A stretch of 36,886 nt of DNA from positions 1 to 36,886 of the forward strand of contig PMSX01000101.1 of the NCBI GenBank assembly GCA_003167495.1, read 5' to 3'. The notes under the pieces were generated by a model that saw only the letters and a list, made by a program, of their open reading frames with translations, made no database searches and had not been told where the DNA came from. Positions 9,154-18,073 of the stretch are shown piece after piece. A program made the position numbers and the translations under genes. How positions within the stretch are numbered: the first letter of the stretch is position 1; the number at the start of each line of letters is the position of its first letter. The stretch is from Bryobacterales bacterium (GTDB taxonomy: Bacteria > Acidobacteriota > Terriglobia > Bryobacterales > Bryobacteraceae).

Positions 9154-9726
9154 ATGACAACGGGCCGAATTCTAGTGGCTGGACTCGCCGGCGGAATTGC
9201 GATGTTTTTCTGGGCGTCGATAGCGCACATGGCGTTGCCCTTAGGCAGGGTCGGAATCAGCCAAATTACTGGCAACGAGTCTGCGGTGCTCGATTCGCTT
9301 CGAACCACCATAGGGGATAGATCGGGCATGTACTTCTTTCCTGGGTTCGATCTAAACAGCAATCAAGCCGACGCAATGAAGGCGTATGATGCCAAACTTG
9401 TCAGCAACCCATCGGGCATTTTGATTTATCATCCGCCTGGAGCGAAATCGCTGACACCGGGACAATTGGTCACCGAATTCCTGGTTGAGTTGCTCGAGGC
9501 AATCCTCGCCATTTGGCTTCTGAGCAAAACGGAAATCACGAGCCTCGCCGGGCGCATCGGCTTTGTGGCCACCGCAGGTTTCCTTGCGTCACTGCCTACA
9601 AATATTTCGTATTGGAACTGGTACGGTTTCCCAGGCAGTTACACCGCCACCTACATGGCCGTGGAAATTATCGGTTTCGCGATCGCGGGTACCGCTGCGG
9701 CATTCGTCTTGCGCCGTCAGTCGTAA
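9154..9726 (+). CDS. Small integral membrane protein of unknown function
   Basis: A 190-residue protein I do not recognise as a named family. GAGGAGG stands five bases before ATG 9154 and decides the start; the frame is open further upstream, but that part does not look like protein. Hydrophobic segments lie near residues 6-26, 105-124, 136-150 and 166-186, with an extracytoplasmic stretch between the first two that contains FFPGFDLNSNQAD and NPSGILIYHPPG. The sequence ends in RRQS, suggesting a cytoplasmic C-terminus. The fold (one helix, a soluble loop of about 75 residues, then three helices) suits a conserved hypothetical membrane protein. There is no operon partner: the upstream gene is 304 bases away and the downstream gene is on the opposite strand. 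Confidence 0.75.
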   Translation: MTTGRILVAGLAGGIAMFFWASIAHMALPLGRVGISQITGNESAVLDSLRTTIGDRSGMYFFPGFDLNSNQADAMKAYDAKLVSNPSGILIYHPPGAKSLTPGQLVTEFLVELLEAILAIWLLSKTEITSLAGRIGFVATAGFLASLPTNISYWNWYGFPGSYTATYMAVEIIGFAIAGTAAAFVLRRQS

Positions 9727-9948
9727 GACCTTCGTTCCGCGAAAACCGTGCCTTCATCTGCGTCACAGCATTACGCCCGTAATTCCTTTTGCCATCCCTA
9801 TCATTTTCATGGTGGCGCGTCGCGCGTCGCTAGCTTTCGCCATCGCCTTCACAATCGCTGGTTGGTATGTGCGAAATCGCATAACAACGGGCGGCGAGGC
9901 GGCTGCCGTTTGTGAACGATGCTGCCGTTGATTTTCCGCCCACAGACA

Positions 9949-12738
9949 TTATCGTCCCGGATACGGTGAATTCATCAACCCTTCCCAAATAATCCTGTTG
10001 AACTTCTGCGCATCCACCCGGTCCTCCTCGCTAAAATCAAAACCCTTCGTCTTCGCGGCCCAATAACTCGCCGGGTGCGCAATCTTCACCGGAGGTTCCG
10101 CCAGCGCCGTCCGGCGCGCATCTGCGCTCAAAGGTAGCTTGGTGTCTGCCAGGACAGCGGAAGGTTTCGCGTCGAAGTTCCACTCTTTGCGGCTCAGATC
10201 GAAGACGTCCGTCATTGGCCGGGTTGTCGCTGTATTCAAATTTAAATGCTGCAACCCCAAAACATCCTCCATCGTCCGAATCATCGATACCGTGGTGTAG
10301 TAATTCGAAACCACCGCGCCCTGTTTAACATACGGTCCGGCAACGTACGCCGTGGTCCTATGCGCATCCACATGATCGGGCCCATCTTGCGAATCGTCTT
10401 CGATCACAAAAACCAGCGTGTCCGAAGCATAGCGGCTCTTCGCTACACGCTCAATCAAACGCGCCACCGCATAATCATTGTCGGCTTGCTGACGCTCCGG
10501 CGTATTCACACCAGAGATGGCCGTATCGAAGTCGCCCATGTGGTCGGTACAAAGCTGAACGAGTTCGAACGACGGCAGATTGCCATTGGCGACGTACTCA
10601 CCAAACTCCCGCTCCCACTCGGCTTCCCGATAGAAGTCCGGATATCCTGGATCGAAACCGCGATAGTAAAGATCGCCAAATTTGTACAACTCAGGATTCG
10701 ACGGCCGCTGCATTTTGCTCTTCGCTTTAAACGGATATGGCTCACGCGGCGCATCGGCCGCCATGTCGCTCATCGCTCCATATTCGCGAAACGTCAAGCC
10801 CGCACGTAGAACCGCATCCCAAATGTAGCCCTTTCCCTGCTCTGCTCCGCTTGGCCCGTCCGGCTCGGCGACGTTCGCGGTACCAGGCAGCAGATCCGGA
10901 TCGTCCGGCATTTTTGGATTTGCTTCTTTCCGTTCCTGCAAAGTCTTCAAGCCAATATTGATGTCGCGATTCGTCCCCTCAAACTCATATTGCAGCCCGC
11001 GGCTCGCATAGTTCACCGCATTCGCTTTGACGCCGAAATCAGACTCTTTGCCCGACGTACTCCATGGCCAACCGTCTCCGCTCACCTCGCCCGAATTGTA
11101 GAAATTATCCAGGTCCACAAACTCGGTCGCAATCCTGTGGAAGTTTGGCGTAATCCGATCGCCAAATTCCACCAGGGATTTATCACCATTACCGCGCGGC
11201 AAATCGCCCAGAATCTGATCGTATGTGCGATTCTCCTTGATGATGTAAATCACGTGCTTGATCCGCTGGCGCAATTCCGCCATGGTCTTTTCGTCCCGCG
11301 AATTGGCAAGCATTGCAAAATCGTTATTCACCCCAACCATGCGCGTCAAATGCTCCAGTTCCTCGGCGCCCGGCACCGGCACGGTGAGGAAACCTGCTTT
11401 TTCGAGCTGATAAATGTATTGATTTGCACCGCTGAGTTGCACCCCCATGCCTGGCTTCGTGTGTGAATCTTCGGTCTTCAGATGCAAGTCTGGATTTGGC
11501 CCCGGAACGCTCTTGCCGTTCACTATATAAAGGCGCCTATCGTCGCTACTGACGCTCACCGAATTTGGCGACCACCCAGTAGGAATCAAACCCACCACTT
11601 TCGAGCTTTCTCCGAGCCTGATCACAGCGACGGAATTCGATCCACCGTTCGTCACATAAAGCGTCTTCTCATCGTGTGCCAGCGCCAGATCATTGGGTGC
11701 GCTCCCGGTATAACCTTTGACATTCTTAAGCAGCCAATCTGGAGCCGTCGTCGGAATCTCTTCGCGGATTCTGTCGTTCTTGGTATCGATCACCGTCACG
11801 GTATCGCTGTTATCCGCCGCGACATAGAGCCTTGATTGATCGCGATTCAAAATCATTTTATTCGGATTGCCACGCAAGCGGATTCGCTTTAGCGCCGCCG
11901 GCTGCGCCGCAAGCTTCACTTCAATCACTTCACGGTCGCGCAAACTCGAAACATAAACCGTATCGTTTCCTTTGGCCACCACCCAGAACGGATACTCGCC
12001 GCCCGCAACGCCTGCTTTCGATTGGTCGATCTTTCCGGGCCGCAATTCGATCTCCGATGCGATAGAGCGCTTCCCCAAGTCAACTACGGTAAGCGAGTCG
12101 TTGTAAAGATTGGCAACCACTGCGAATTTTCCATCGCCTGTCACCGCAACACCGGCACTGGCCAGCGCCTCTTTTCCCGGCACAAGCCCCAAGCCTCCCA
12201 TTGTGTGCCCGAGCTTCACCGCATCGCCGTCTTCACGCCACGCGCCAGCCCTCTTTCTAAACGCGTGAAGATTGTCATCCTTCCCGCCCGCAACGTAAAA
12301 GTGTTCGCCGCCGGGCGCGAACGCAATGCCGGCAAACGTGTTCGGCACCTTTAGAACTTCTTTCTTGTGCGGCGTCGGTCCTGAAATGTCATAAACGAAA
12401 ACGTACTCGTTCGACGCGTAGTCAATTTGTTTGTCGTTTTGATCTTTGATGCGATTGAAGCCCGTCGTCAAAATCAGCAGTGTGCCACCCGTTGGATCTA
12501 CGGCTGTGCTCATCGCTTGGCCGGCCACATAGTGCGGAAAGTCTGGCAGCTCCGGGCTCAACGTTTCGAAGTGTGCGCCTCGCGTTGCAAGCGGCGTGAT
12601 TCTTTTTCCCGTCGGAAGCAAATTCGCTTTGCTGTCATCCGTCTTGCGCGCAATTACGGAGTGCTCGCGCGAAACCCAAATGCCAATTGCAAACAAAGAA
12701 ACACAACCTGCGCCCGCAATCCACACTCGAATCCGCAT
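9949..12738 (-). CDS. YncE-type beta-propeller / phosphoesterase fusion protein
   Basis: A 929-residue exported or membrane-anchored protein. Residues 5-23 are a signal or anchor segment (VWIAGAGCVSLFAIGIW). Residues of about 40-430 are YVTN/YncE-like propeller blades (for example GKFAVVANLYNDSLTVVDL and KTLYVTNGGSNSVAVIRLG). From about 485 onward comes the phosphoesterase domain of the phospholipase C/acid phosphatase type, entered by KHVIYIIKENRTYDQILGDL and continuing with the DLDNFYNSGEVSGDGWPWS and FVIEDDSQDGPDHVDAHRT segments that hold metal-ligand candidates. The family is usually annotated as 'bifunctional YncE/alkaline phosphatase family protein'; substrates are uncharacterised. ATG 12738 has no clear Shine-Dalgarno. 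The small zinc-finger-like gene lies 64 bases upstream on the same strand, so the two may be co-transcribed. Confidence 0.88.
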   Translation of the reverse strand: MRIRVWIAGAGCVSLFAIGIWVSREHSVIARKTDDSKANLLPTGKRITPLATRGAHFETLSPELPDFPHYVAGQAMSTAVDPTGGTLLILTTGFNRIKDQNDKQIDYASNEYVFVYDISGPTPHKKEVLKVPNTFAGIAFAPGGEHFYVAGGKDDNLHAFRKRAGAWREDGDAVKLGHTMGGLGLVPGKEALASAGVAVTGDGKFAVVANLYNDSLTVVDLGKRSIASEIELRPGKIDQSKAGVAGGEYPFWVVAKGNDTVYVSSLRDREVIEVKLAAQPAALKRIRLRGNPNKMILNRDQSRLYVAADNSDTVTVIDTKNDRIREEIPTTAPDWLLKNVKGYTGSAPNDLALAHDEKTLYVTNGGSNSVAVIRLGESSKVVGLIPTGWSPNSVSVSSDDRRLYIVNGKSVPGPNPDLHLKTEDSHTKPGMGVQLSGANQYIYQLEKAGFLTVPVPGAEELEHLTRMVGVNNDFAMLANSRDEKTMAELRQRIKHVIYIIKENRTYDQILGDLPRGNGDKSLVEFGDRITPNFHRIATEFVDLDNFYNSGEVSGDGWPWSTSGKESDFGVKANAVNYASRGLQYEFEGTNRDINIGLKTLQERKEANPKMPDDPDLLPGTANVAEPDGPSGAEQGKGYIWDAVLRAGLTFREYGAMSDMAADAPREPYPFKAKSKMQRPSNPELYKFGDLYYRGFDPGYPDFYREAEWEREFGEYVANGNLPSFELVQLCTDHMGDFDTAISGVNTPERQQADNDYAVARLIERVAKSRYASDTLVFVIEDDSQDGPDHVDAHRTTAYVAGPYVKQGAVVSNYYTTVSMIRTMEDVLGLQHLNLNTATTRPMTDVFDLSRKEWNFDAKPSAVLADTKLPLSADARRTALAEPPVKIAHPASYWAAKTKGFDFSEEDRVDAQKFNRIIWEGLMNSPYPGR

Positions 12739-12802
12739 TCGACTATTCTATGAGGAGGGAAATAGGCGAGCCGGGGGTCCCGCCTTTAGGGAAACAATTT
12801 GA

Positions 12803-13033
12803 TCAGCCGCCAGCCGCAAAGGCATGACGCATTCTCATGCTATATTCCGGCCGTTTCGGAACTAGAACAGCTTCGTCAAGTGAATACTGATCCGTATGCC
12901 CGCTTGAACATGACAGCTCAAGCGTCGTGTTCTTGGAAAAGCCACCTTCTTGCTTATCCGTTGGGACCGGAGAATAAAATGTTTCTCCGCAAGTCCGGCA
13001 ATCGAATCGTGCGTAGGTACTGCTAATTGTCAT
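12803..13033 (-). CDS. Small zinc-finger-like protein, unknown function
   Basis: A 76-residue protein starting at ATG 13033, chosen because GGAGGAG sits directly before it; the longer open frame to 13132 has no such site. It carries C12-x2-C15 followed by C42-x3-H46, a pattern that could bind one zinc ion (as CCCH). The C-terminal half is basic and ends in a short Gly tail. The protein is not assigned to a named family. It is divergent from the Asp-box propeller gene and 64 bases upstream of the phosphoesterase gene on the same strand. The excellent ribosome site is the main argument that it is real. Confidence 0.65.
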   Translation of the reverse strand: MTISSTYARFDCRTCGETFYSPVPTDKQEGGFSKNTTLELSCSSGHTDQYSLDEAVLVPKRPEYSMRMRHAFAAGG

Positions 13034-13084
13034 ACTCCTCCATTCTAACCGAAACAGAGTTGCAACAAGTACTGCCTTAACTTC

Positions 13085-13113
13085 TTGACCTAGACACCTA
13101 GGTGAAGGTACTT
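13085..13113 (+). promoter_or_regulatory. Possible promoter with ACCTAGGT palindrome in the spacer
   Basis: TTGACC (13085-13090) is followed 17 bases later by a poor -10-like GTACTT. The perfect 8-base palindrome ACCTAGGT (13096-13103) sits in the spacer, and a further ACCTAG half lies at 13088-13093. This could be an operator in the divergent region between the zinc-finger-like gene and the propeller gene. The -10 is weak, so this is tentative. Confidence 0.25.
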
Positions 13114-13153
13114 CGAGATGTGTCAACTGCAACGTGCGCTATTGTTGATCGAT

Positions 13154-16093
13154 ATGCCAATCTTCGCGCGCGTATCTCTTGCGTTTAGTCTTTGTTTTCC
13201 TCTGCTCTCGCAAACCGTTCCACAGGAAATGTTTGACGGATTGAAATGGCGATTGATCGGACCGTTTCGCGCCGGCCGCACTGTTGCTGTTTCGGGCAAC
13301 CCTGGAAGTGGTGCGGTTTTTTACACAGGTGGTGTAGATGGCGGCGTTTGGAAAACAGACGACGCGGGTACAGTATGGACACCACTTTTCGATCAACAGC
13401 AAGTCGCTTCTATCGGTGCGCTGGAAGTAGCGCCCTCCAACCCAAACATCATTTACGCCGGCTCGGGCGAATCGGATATTCGTTCCAATCTGGCGACAGG
13501 CGACGGTATCTATAAATCGAACGACGGCGGCAAGACCTGGCAGAACATTGGGCTGAAAGAAACACGCCAGATCTCTCGAGTAGCCGTAAATCCTCGCGAT
13601 CCCAATATCGTGTTTGTCGCGGCCTTTGGTCACGCCTACGCACCGAACGAGGAACGCGGCATCTTTCGTTCCGCTGACGGGGGCGCCACGTGGCAAAAAG
13701 TTTTGTTCAAGGGTTCGCAAATCGGCGCGGCCGATCTTGCACTCGCGCCGGATGCTCCCGATGTTCTCTTCGCCGCGATGTGGGAGGCGCACCGGCCGCC
13801 CTGGAGCACCTACGCGCCCATTTCCGGACCCGGCAGCGGTTTATTCCGTTCCACCGACGGTGGCACAACTTGGGAGCAAATCAAAGGCGGCGGTTTTCCC
13901 GATTCGCACGTTGGCCGCATCGGCGTCGCCATTGCACGCGGCATGCAAGGCCGGCGGATCTACGCCACAGTCGAAGCCCAAGACAACCAAGCTGGTGTTT
14001 ACCGCAGCGATGATGGCGGCAACACCTGGGCGCACGTCAACGCCGACCCGCGACTCACTGGCCGCGCCTGGTATTTCAGTTCCATCACCGCGGATCCCAA
14101 CGATCCCGATGTAGTTTACGTTCCAAACGTCTGTCTTTACAAACTGAGCGATGGTGGCAAAACTCTTAGCATCGTGCGCGGCGCTCCCGGCGGTGACGAT
14201 TATCACCAACTCTGGATCGATCCCACCAATTCCCAGCGCATGGGCCTCGCTACAGATCAGGGAACTACCATCACTCTGAACGGGGGAGCAACCTGGAGCA
14301 CTTGGTACAACCAACCCACTGCGCAGTTTTATCACGTCATTACCGATAATCAATTTCCATATCACGTGTACGGCGCTCAGCAGGACAGCAGCACTGCCGC
14401 CACGGCAATCAGATCCGACTACGGCCAACTCGACGCTCGCGACCGCTTCAGCTTCGGCCAAAGTGAAAGCGGTTGGGTAGCTATTGACCCGCGTGATCCA
14501 AACGTCATCTACGCGAGCGGTTCTTACGGCACCATCGACCGTTTTGACCGCCGCACCGGCCAGAGTCACAACATTGCCCCCTCGCCATTCGGCGCATTCG
14601 GCAGCTCAATAGCCGATCGCAAATATCGAGCCACTTGGACTCCGGTTCTTCTTTTCTCGCCCAGCGAGCGGGGCGCTTTGTACTTCGGCACGCAATATGT
14701 AATGAAGACGTTAGACGGCGGTTTGCACTGGCAAACCATCAGCCCGGACTTGACAGGTAAAGTGGATAAGATTCCCAAAACCCAAAACGTCACCGTGGAA
14801 AACGCCAAGGAACTTGGCTACGGAACCGTTTATTCCATCGGACTTTCACCTCTGAGCCCCACCGAAATTTGGGCAGGCACCGATACCGGACTCATTCATC
14901 TCACGCGCGACGGGGGAAAACACTGGCAAAACGTCACGCCTGATATCGGCGTTTGGAGCAAAGTCACGCACATTGAGGTCTCGCACTTTAAACCGGGCGA
15001 AGCGTACGCAGCCGTAGATCGCCATCGCCTGGATGATCGCCGTCCTTATATATACCGGACGCGCGATTACGGCAAGACCTGGAACTTGGTGATCGATGGC
15101 ATCTCCGAACCAGCCTTTCTCAACTGTATTCGCGAAGATCCAAAACGGCAAGGGCTGCTTTATGCCGGCACCGAATTTGGCATGTACGTTTCCTTCGACG
15201 ACGGCGATCACTGGCAGCCATTGCAATTAAACTTACCTATCACTTCCGTGCGCGATCTGGTTATTCACGATAACGATCTTGTGGTTGCAACCCACGGCCG
15301 TGCCTTTTGGGTGCTCGACAACATTTCACCGCTGCGGGAAATAACCGGAAAAGTGACGACCGCCGATTCTTATCTTTTCCACCCGGCGCGCGCCGTTCGC
15401 ATCAACAACGATTCGTTTTCCGGAACGCCTGTCCCACCCGACGAACCGCAAGCCCAGAACCCCGCCACCGGCGCCTATATCGATTACTACCTAGCACACG
15501 AAGCGCAAGACGTCAGTATTACGATTCTCAATGCACAGGGAAAGGTGATTCGCCGCTTTAGCAGCAAAGACAAGCCAACACCCCTGCCGGCAAACTTGCC
15601 GATCGCTCCTAGATGGCTCAAGCCCTCGCCGGAATTAAGCGTTAAGGCCGGCGCGCATCGCTGGATTTGGGATCTTCGTTACGGCCGTGGCGCGGAAGTG
15701 ACCGCCGATAGTGACGACGACGACAGCCCACCTGCTCCAGGACCGCTGGTGCTGCCGGGAACCTATCAAGTGAAGCTCGTCACCGACGGCAAGGAACTCA
15801 GTCAAACATTGACCGTGCAGATGGATCCCCGCTCCGTTGCCACGCCTGCCGAACTGAACCAACAGTTCTCTTGGGCACAAAAAGTCTACGCCTCCATGAC
15901 CGAAGTCAACAGCGCAATAACAAAGTTGAAACCGCCTCAAAAACAATTGCTTGATGCCTTACAGCCACTCGCGAGATCACTGAACGGTATATTGACCGCC
16001 CTCGAAAGCGCAGACCGTACGCCGCCTTCGCAGGTCATTTCCGCCTACCAGGAAACCTTGCAAAAACTAGAGCCGCTGTTAAAGGCCCACTAA
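13154..16093 (+). CDS. Secreted Asp-box (BNR/sortilin-like) beta-propeller protein
   Basis: About 979 residues. The N-terminus is a signal peptide ending near PLLSQ, followed by the start common in this family, LKWRLIGPFRAGRTVAVSG. Eight or so Asp-box motifs (S/T-x-D-x-G-x-T-W) mark propeller blades: KTDDAGTVW, KSNDGGKTW, RSADGGATW, RSTDGGTTW, RSDDGGNTW, KTLDGGLHW, LTRDGGKHW and RTRDYGKTW. The last 250 residues form a beta-rich region and then a charged helical tail. Homologues are called 'glycosyl hydrolase' or 'VPS10 domain-containing', usually without a proven activity; no catalytic residues are assigned here. ATG 13118 with AAGG nine bases upstream is an alternative start that would add 12 residues before the signal peptide. 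Confidence 0.85.
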   Translation: MPIFARVSLAFSLCFPLLSQTVPQEMFDGLKWRLIGPFRAGRTVAVSGNPGSGAVFYTGGVDGGVWKTDDAGTVWTPLFDQQQVASIGALEVAPSNPNIIYAGSGESDIRSNLATGDGIYKSNDGGKTWQNIGLKETRQISRVAVNPRDPNIVFVAAFGHAYAPNEERGIFRSADGGATWQKVLFKGSQIGAADLALAPDAPDVLFAAMWEAHRPPWSTYAPISGPGSGLFRSTDGGTTWEQIKGGGFPDSHVGRIGVAIARGMQGRRIYATVEAQDNQAGVYRSDDGGNTWAHVNADPRLTGRAWYFSSITADPNDPDVVYVPNVCLYKLSDGGKTLSIVRGAPGGDDYHQLWIDPTNSQRMGLATDQGTTITLNGGATWSTWYNQPTAQFYHVITDNQFPYHVYGAQQDSSTAATAIRSDYGQLDARDRFSFGQSESGWVAIDPRDPNVIYASGSYGTIDRFDRRTGQSHNIAPSPFGAFGSSIADRKYRATWTPVLLFSPSERGALYFGTQYVMKTLDGGLHWQTISPDLTGKVDKIPKTQNVTVENAKELGYGTVYSIGLSPLSPTEIWAGTDTGLIHLTRDGGKHWQNVTPDIGVWSKVTHIEVSHFKPGEAYAAVDRHRLDDRRPYIYRTRDYGKTWNLVIDGISEPAFLNCIREDPKRQGLLYAGTEFGMYVSFDDGDHWQPLQLNLPITSVRDLVIHDNDLVVATHGRAFWVLDNISPLREITGKVTTADSYLFHPARAVRINNDSFSGTPVPPDEPQAQNPATGAYIDYYLAHEAQDVSITILNAQGKVIRRFSSKDKPTPLPANLPIAPRWLKPSPELSVKAGAHRWIWDLRYGRGAEVTADSDDDDSPPAPGPLVLPGTYQVKLVTDGKELSQTLTVQMDPRSVATPAELNQQFSWAQKVYASMTEVNSAITKLKPPQKQLLDALQPLARSLNGILTALESADRTPPSQVISAYQETLQKLEPLLKAH

Positions 16094-16112
16094 ACTCCTT
16101 TGATCCGAAGAG

Positions 16113-16183
16113 AAAAGGGGGACATTCCGCAGCACCGGTCAATCCTCGACCGGAACCGGGTGTGAGGGGTGTCCCCTTTTTTT
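16113..16183 (+). terminator. Branched intrinsic terminator or REP-like palindrome
   Basis: The outer stem pairs 16113-16124 (AAAAGGGGGACA) with 16170-16181 (TGTCCCCTTTTT), one G-T pair in 12, and the right arm runs into seven consecutive T. Inside is a second perfect hairpin, CCGGTC (16135-16140) with GACCGG (16148-16153), loop of seven. It begins 20 bases after the propeller gene's stop codon and would end its transcription. The long loop and the A-rich/T-rich symmetric ends, which would let it work on both strands, also resemble mobile REP-type palindromes. Confidence 0.75.
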
Positions 16184-16262
16184 CGTTTCCCACTGTCGGT
16201 ATTCTTCGGCGCAGCGATTTCAGGCTGTGCCTCTATCTTTCTATATAGAAATCACCTCCCGC

Positions 16263-16268
16263 TATAAT
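16263..16268 (+). promoter_or_regulatory. -10 hexamer TATAAT upstream of modB
   Basis: A perfect TATAAT at 16263-16268 ends 15 bases before the modB ATG and lies after the upstream terminator, so it is the natural promoter of the modB-modC-thiE group. No strong -35 is seen. The leader would be about ten bases without a Shine-Dalgarno. Confidence 0.45.
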
Positions 16269-16283
16269 CGAGATTTCCTTCAG

Positions 16284-16976
16284 ATGCCGAGCGCGCCCTC
16301 GATTGACTGGTTTCCCTTGTGGCTCAGCCTCCGAGTCGCTGCATTAGCCACGCTCTTCGTCCTGACGATTGGTACCGCCATCGCTTACCTGCTCTCCCAC
16401 AAAACTTTTCGCGGCAAGGAAGCCGCCGACTCGCTCATCACCCTCCCGCTGGTTCTACCGCCAACCGTGCTTGGCTACTATCTCCTGGTCCTCTTAGGAC
16501 GCAGCTCCGGCCTCGGTCACATATACGAATCTCTCTTCGGCCAACCACTCGTATTCACCTGGCAAGCGGCCGTCGTCGCCGCCGTTCTCCATTCCGCGCC
16601 CATTTACATCAAAGGCGCGCGAACCGTACTCGAGGGCGTTGACTATCGCTTCGAGTGGGTCGCGCACAGCCTCGGCGCATCGGAATGGCGCACATTTCGG
16701 CGCGTCACGCTTCCACTCGCCTGGCGTGGACTAAGTTCGCTCGCGTCCCTATGCTTCGCCCGTTCATTGGGAGATTTCGGCATCACCATGATGGTGGCGG
16801 GCAACATTCCCGGACGTACACAGACACTCTCTGTAGCCATCTTCGACGCGGTTGAATCCGGCAACGGGCAGATGGCGCGCATACTAGTGATCGTCATGTC
16901 CGTCACCGCGCTAGTTCTTTTGTGGGCCGCCGCCCGGCTATCCCGCCCCACTGCGCGCGCGAGTCACGAAGGATGA
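16284..16976 (+). CDS. modB: Molybdate ABC transporter permease ModB
   Basis: A 230-residue inner-membrane permease of the molybdate importer. Hydrophobic helices alternate with the family's characteristic segments: LITLPLVLPPTVLGYYLL near residues 55-72, HSAPIYIKGA, and the EAA-type coupling loop EWVAHSLGASEWRTFRRVTL near 130-150, which contacts ModC. LARSLGDFG-like RSLGDFGITMMVAGNIPG follows. ATG 16284 fits the family N-terminus (short, then the first helix); the frame stays open to a GTG at 16227, upstream of the -10. The stop codon overlaps the modC start (ATGA), so the two are translationally coupled. No periplasmic binding protein ModA lies next to it. Tungstate instead of molybdate is possible. 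Confidence 0.88.
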   Translation: MPSAPSIDWFPLWLSLRVAALATLFVLTIGTAIAYLLSHKTFRGKEAADSLITLPLVLPPTVLGYYLLVLLGRSSGLGHIYESLFGQPLVFTWQAAVVAAVLHSAPIYIKGARTVLEGVDYRFEWVAHSLGASEWRTFRRVTLPLAWRGLSSLASLCFARSLGDFGITMMVAGNIPGRTQTLSVAIFDAVESGNGQMARILVIVMSVTALVLLWAAARLSRPTARASHEG

Positions 16977-18073
16977 GCGCGCCCATCAAAATTGACGCAA
17001 AGTTGCTCAAACGCCTCCCTGCCGTGGGAGAAACCGAAGCGTTTGAATTAAACATCCATCTCCAAAGCGATGCTGCCACCACCGTTCTTTGGGGCGCCAG
17101 CGGCGCCGGAAAGACGCTCGCCCTCAACTGTCTTGGTGGATTCTCAACGCCCAACGAAGGGCGCATTCTGGTAAATGACGAATTGTATTTTGACGGCGCA
17201 ACCCAAGTCAATCTCCCCCCTCGCGACCGGCGCTGCGGTTACATGTTCCAAGATCACGCGCTGTTTCCGCACATGACCGTTCGCGAAAATCTAAAATTCG
17301 CCGCCGCTGCGGCCCGCAATAATTCGCGCCTCGACAAGCACCGCAGAATGAACGATCTTCTCGAAGCTTTTGAGTTGACTGATTTGGCCGCCCGTAAACC
17401 AGCGCAACTCTCAGGCGGCGAAAAGCAGCGCGCAGCCCTGGCCCGCATGCTCGTAGGCGATCCGCGCGTGCTCCTGCTCGATGAACCTACGCGCGGTTTG
17501 GACGCACGCCTCCGGCAAGCGTTTTACGAAGTCCTGCGCACCACGCGCGAACGTTCCCAAGCGCCCATTGTGTTGGTGACGCATGATCTCGAAGAATGCA
17601 TGCAACTGGGGGACTATGTGTGTCTCATGGAAGCCGGCCGCTTTGTGCAGAGCGGCCCTAGGGAACAAGTCTTTGCGCGGCCTGCCAATGCTGAAGTCGC
17701 CCGCGCGCTCGGAATTTACAACCTCTTGCCTGCCAAAGTAACCGCGCTCGATCCAAGCCGCGACACTTGCTCGCTTGATGTGGCCGGTTGCGAAGTGCAA
17801 GGTCGCTATCTGAAAGGACGGCTCATTGGCGACCAGGGCCACCTCTGCGTCCGGCAAACCGAGACGCGTCTCTTACCGAATATTGGACGCCGCGAACCAA
17901 ACCAAATTCTATTGCGAACCGTGGGCGTCAGCCCTTCGGCGCAAGGCGCCAGGGTTCTGCTCGAACACGGCGCCGCCGTCATTGTTAGCGAAACCGAGTA
18001 CGCGCATCTTCGCGGCGAAGAGATACTTAAGCTCGAGATTCCGTCTTCTGCTGTATACTTCATTGCCAAGTGA
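16973..18073 (+). CDS. modC: Molybdate ABC transporter ATP-binding protein ModC
   Basis: The 366-residue ATPase that powers molybdate import with ModB. Walker A GASGAGKT at 41-48, Q-loop MFQDHALFPH at 91-100 (Q93), signature LSGGEKQR at 146-153, Walker B VLLLDEPT at 166-173 and switch His in VLVTHDLEE. After about residue 245 follows a TOBE/MOP-like C-terminal domain (IYNLLPAKVTALDP...) that in ModC proteins can sense oxyanion. The start ATG 16973 overlaps the modB stop by four bases (ATGA). Its own TGA overlaps the GTG of the thiE-like gene. The domain order and length match ModC rather than sulfate (CysA) ATPases, and the modB context agrees. Confidence 0.9.
   Translation: MSAPIKIDAKLLKRLPAVGETEAFELNIHLQSDAATTVLWGASGAGKTLALNCLGGFSTPNEGRILVNDELYFDGATQVNLPPRDRRCGYMFQDHALFPHMTVRENLKFAAAAARNNSRLDKHRRMNDLLEAFELTDLAARKPAQLSGGEKQRAALARMLVGDPRVLLLDEPTRGLDARLRQAFYEVLRTTRERSQAPIVLVTHDLEECMQLGDYVCLMEAGRFVQSGPREQVFARPANAEVARALGIYNLLPAKVTALDPSRDTCSLDVAGCEVQGRYLKGRLIGDQGHLCVRQTETRLLPNIGRREPNQILLRTVGVSPSAQGARVLLEHGAAVIVSETEYAHLRGEEILKLEIPSSAVYFIAK

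Noticed and set aside
9811..9931. 40-residue hydrophobic open frame downstream of the small membrane gene
   Set aside because: It has no ribosome site and is cut from a frame that overlaps the 9154 gene; no conservation argument is available.
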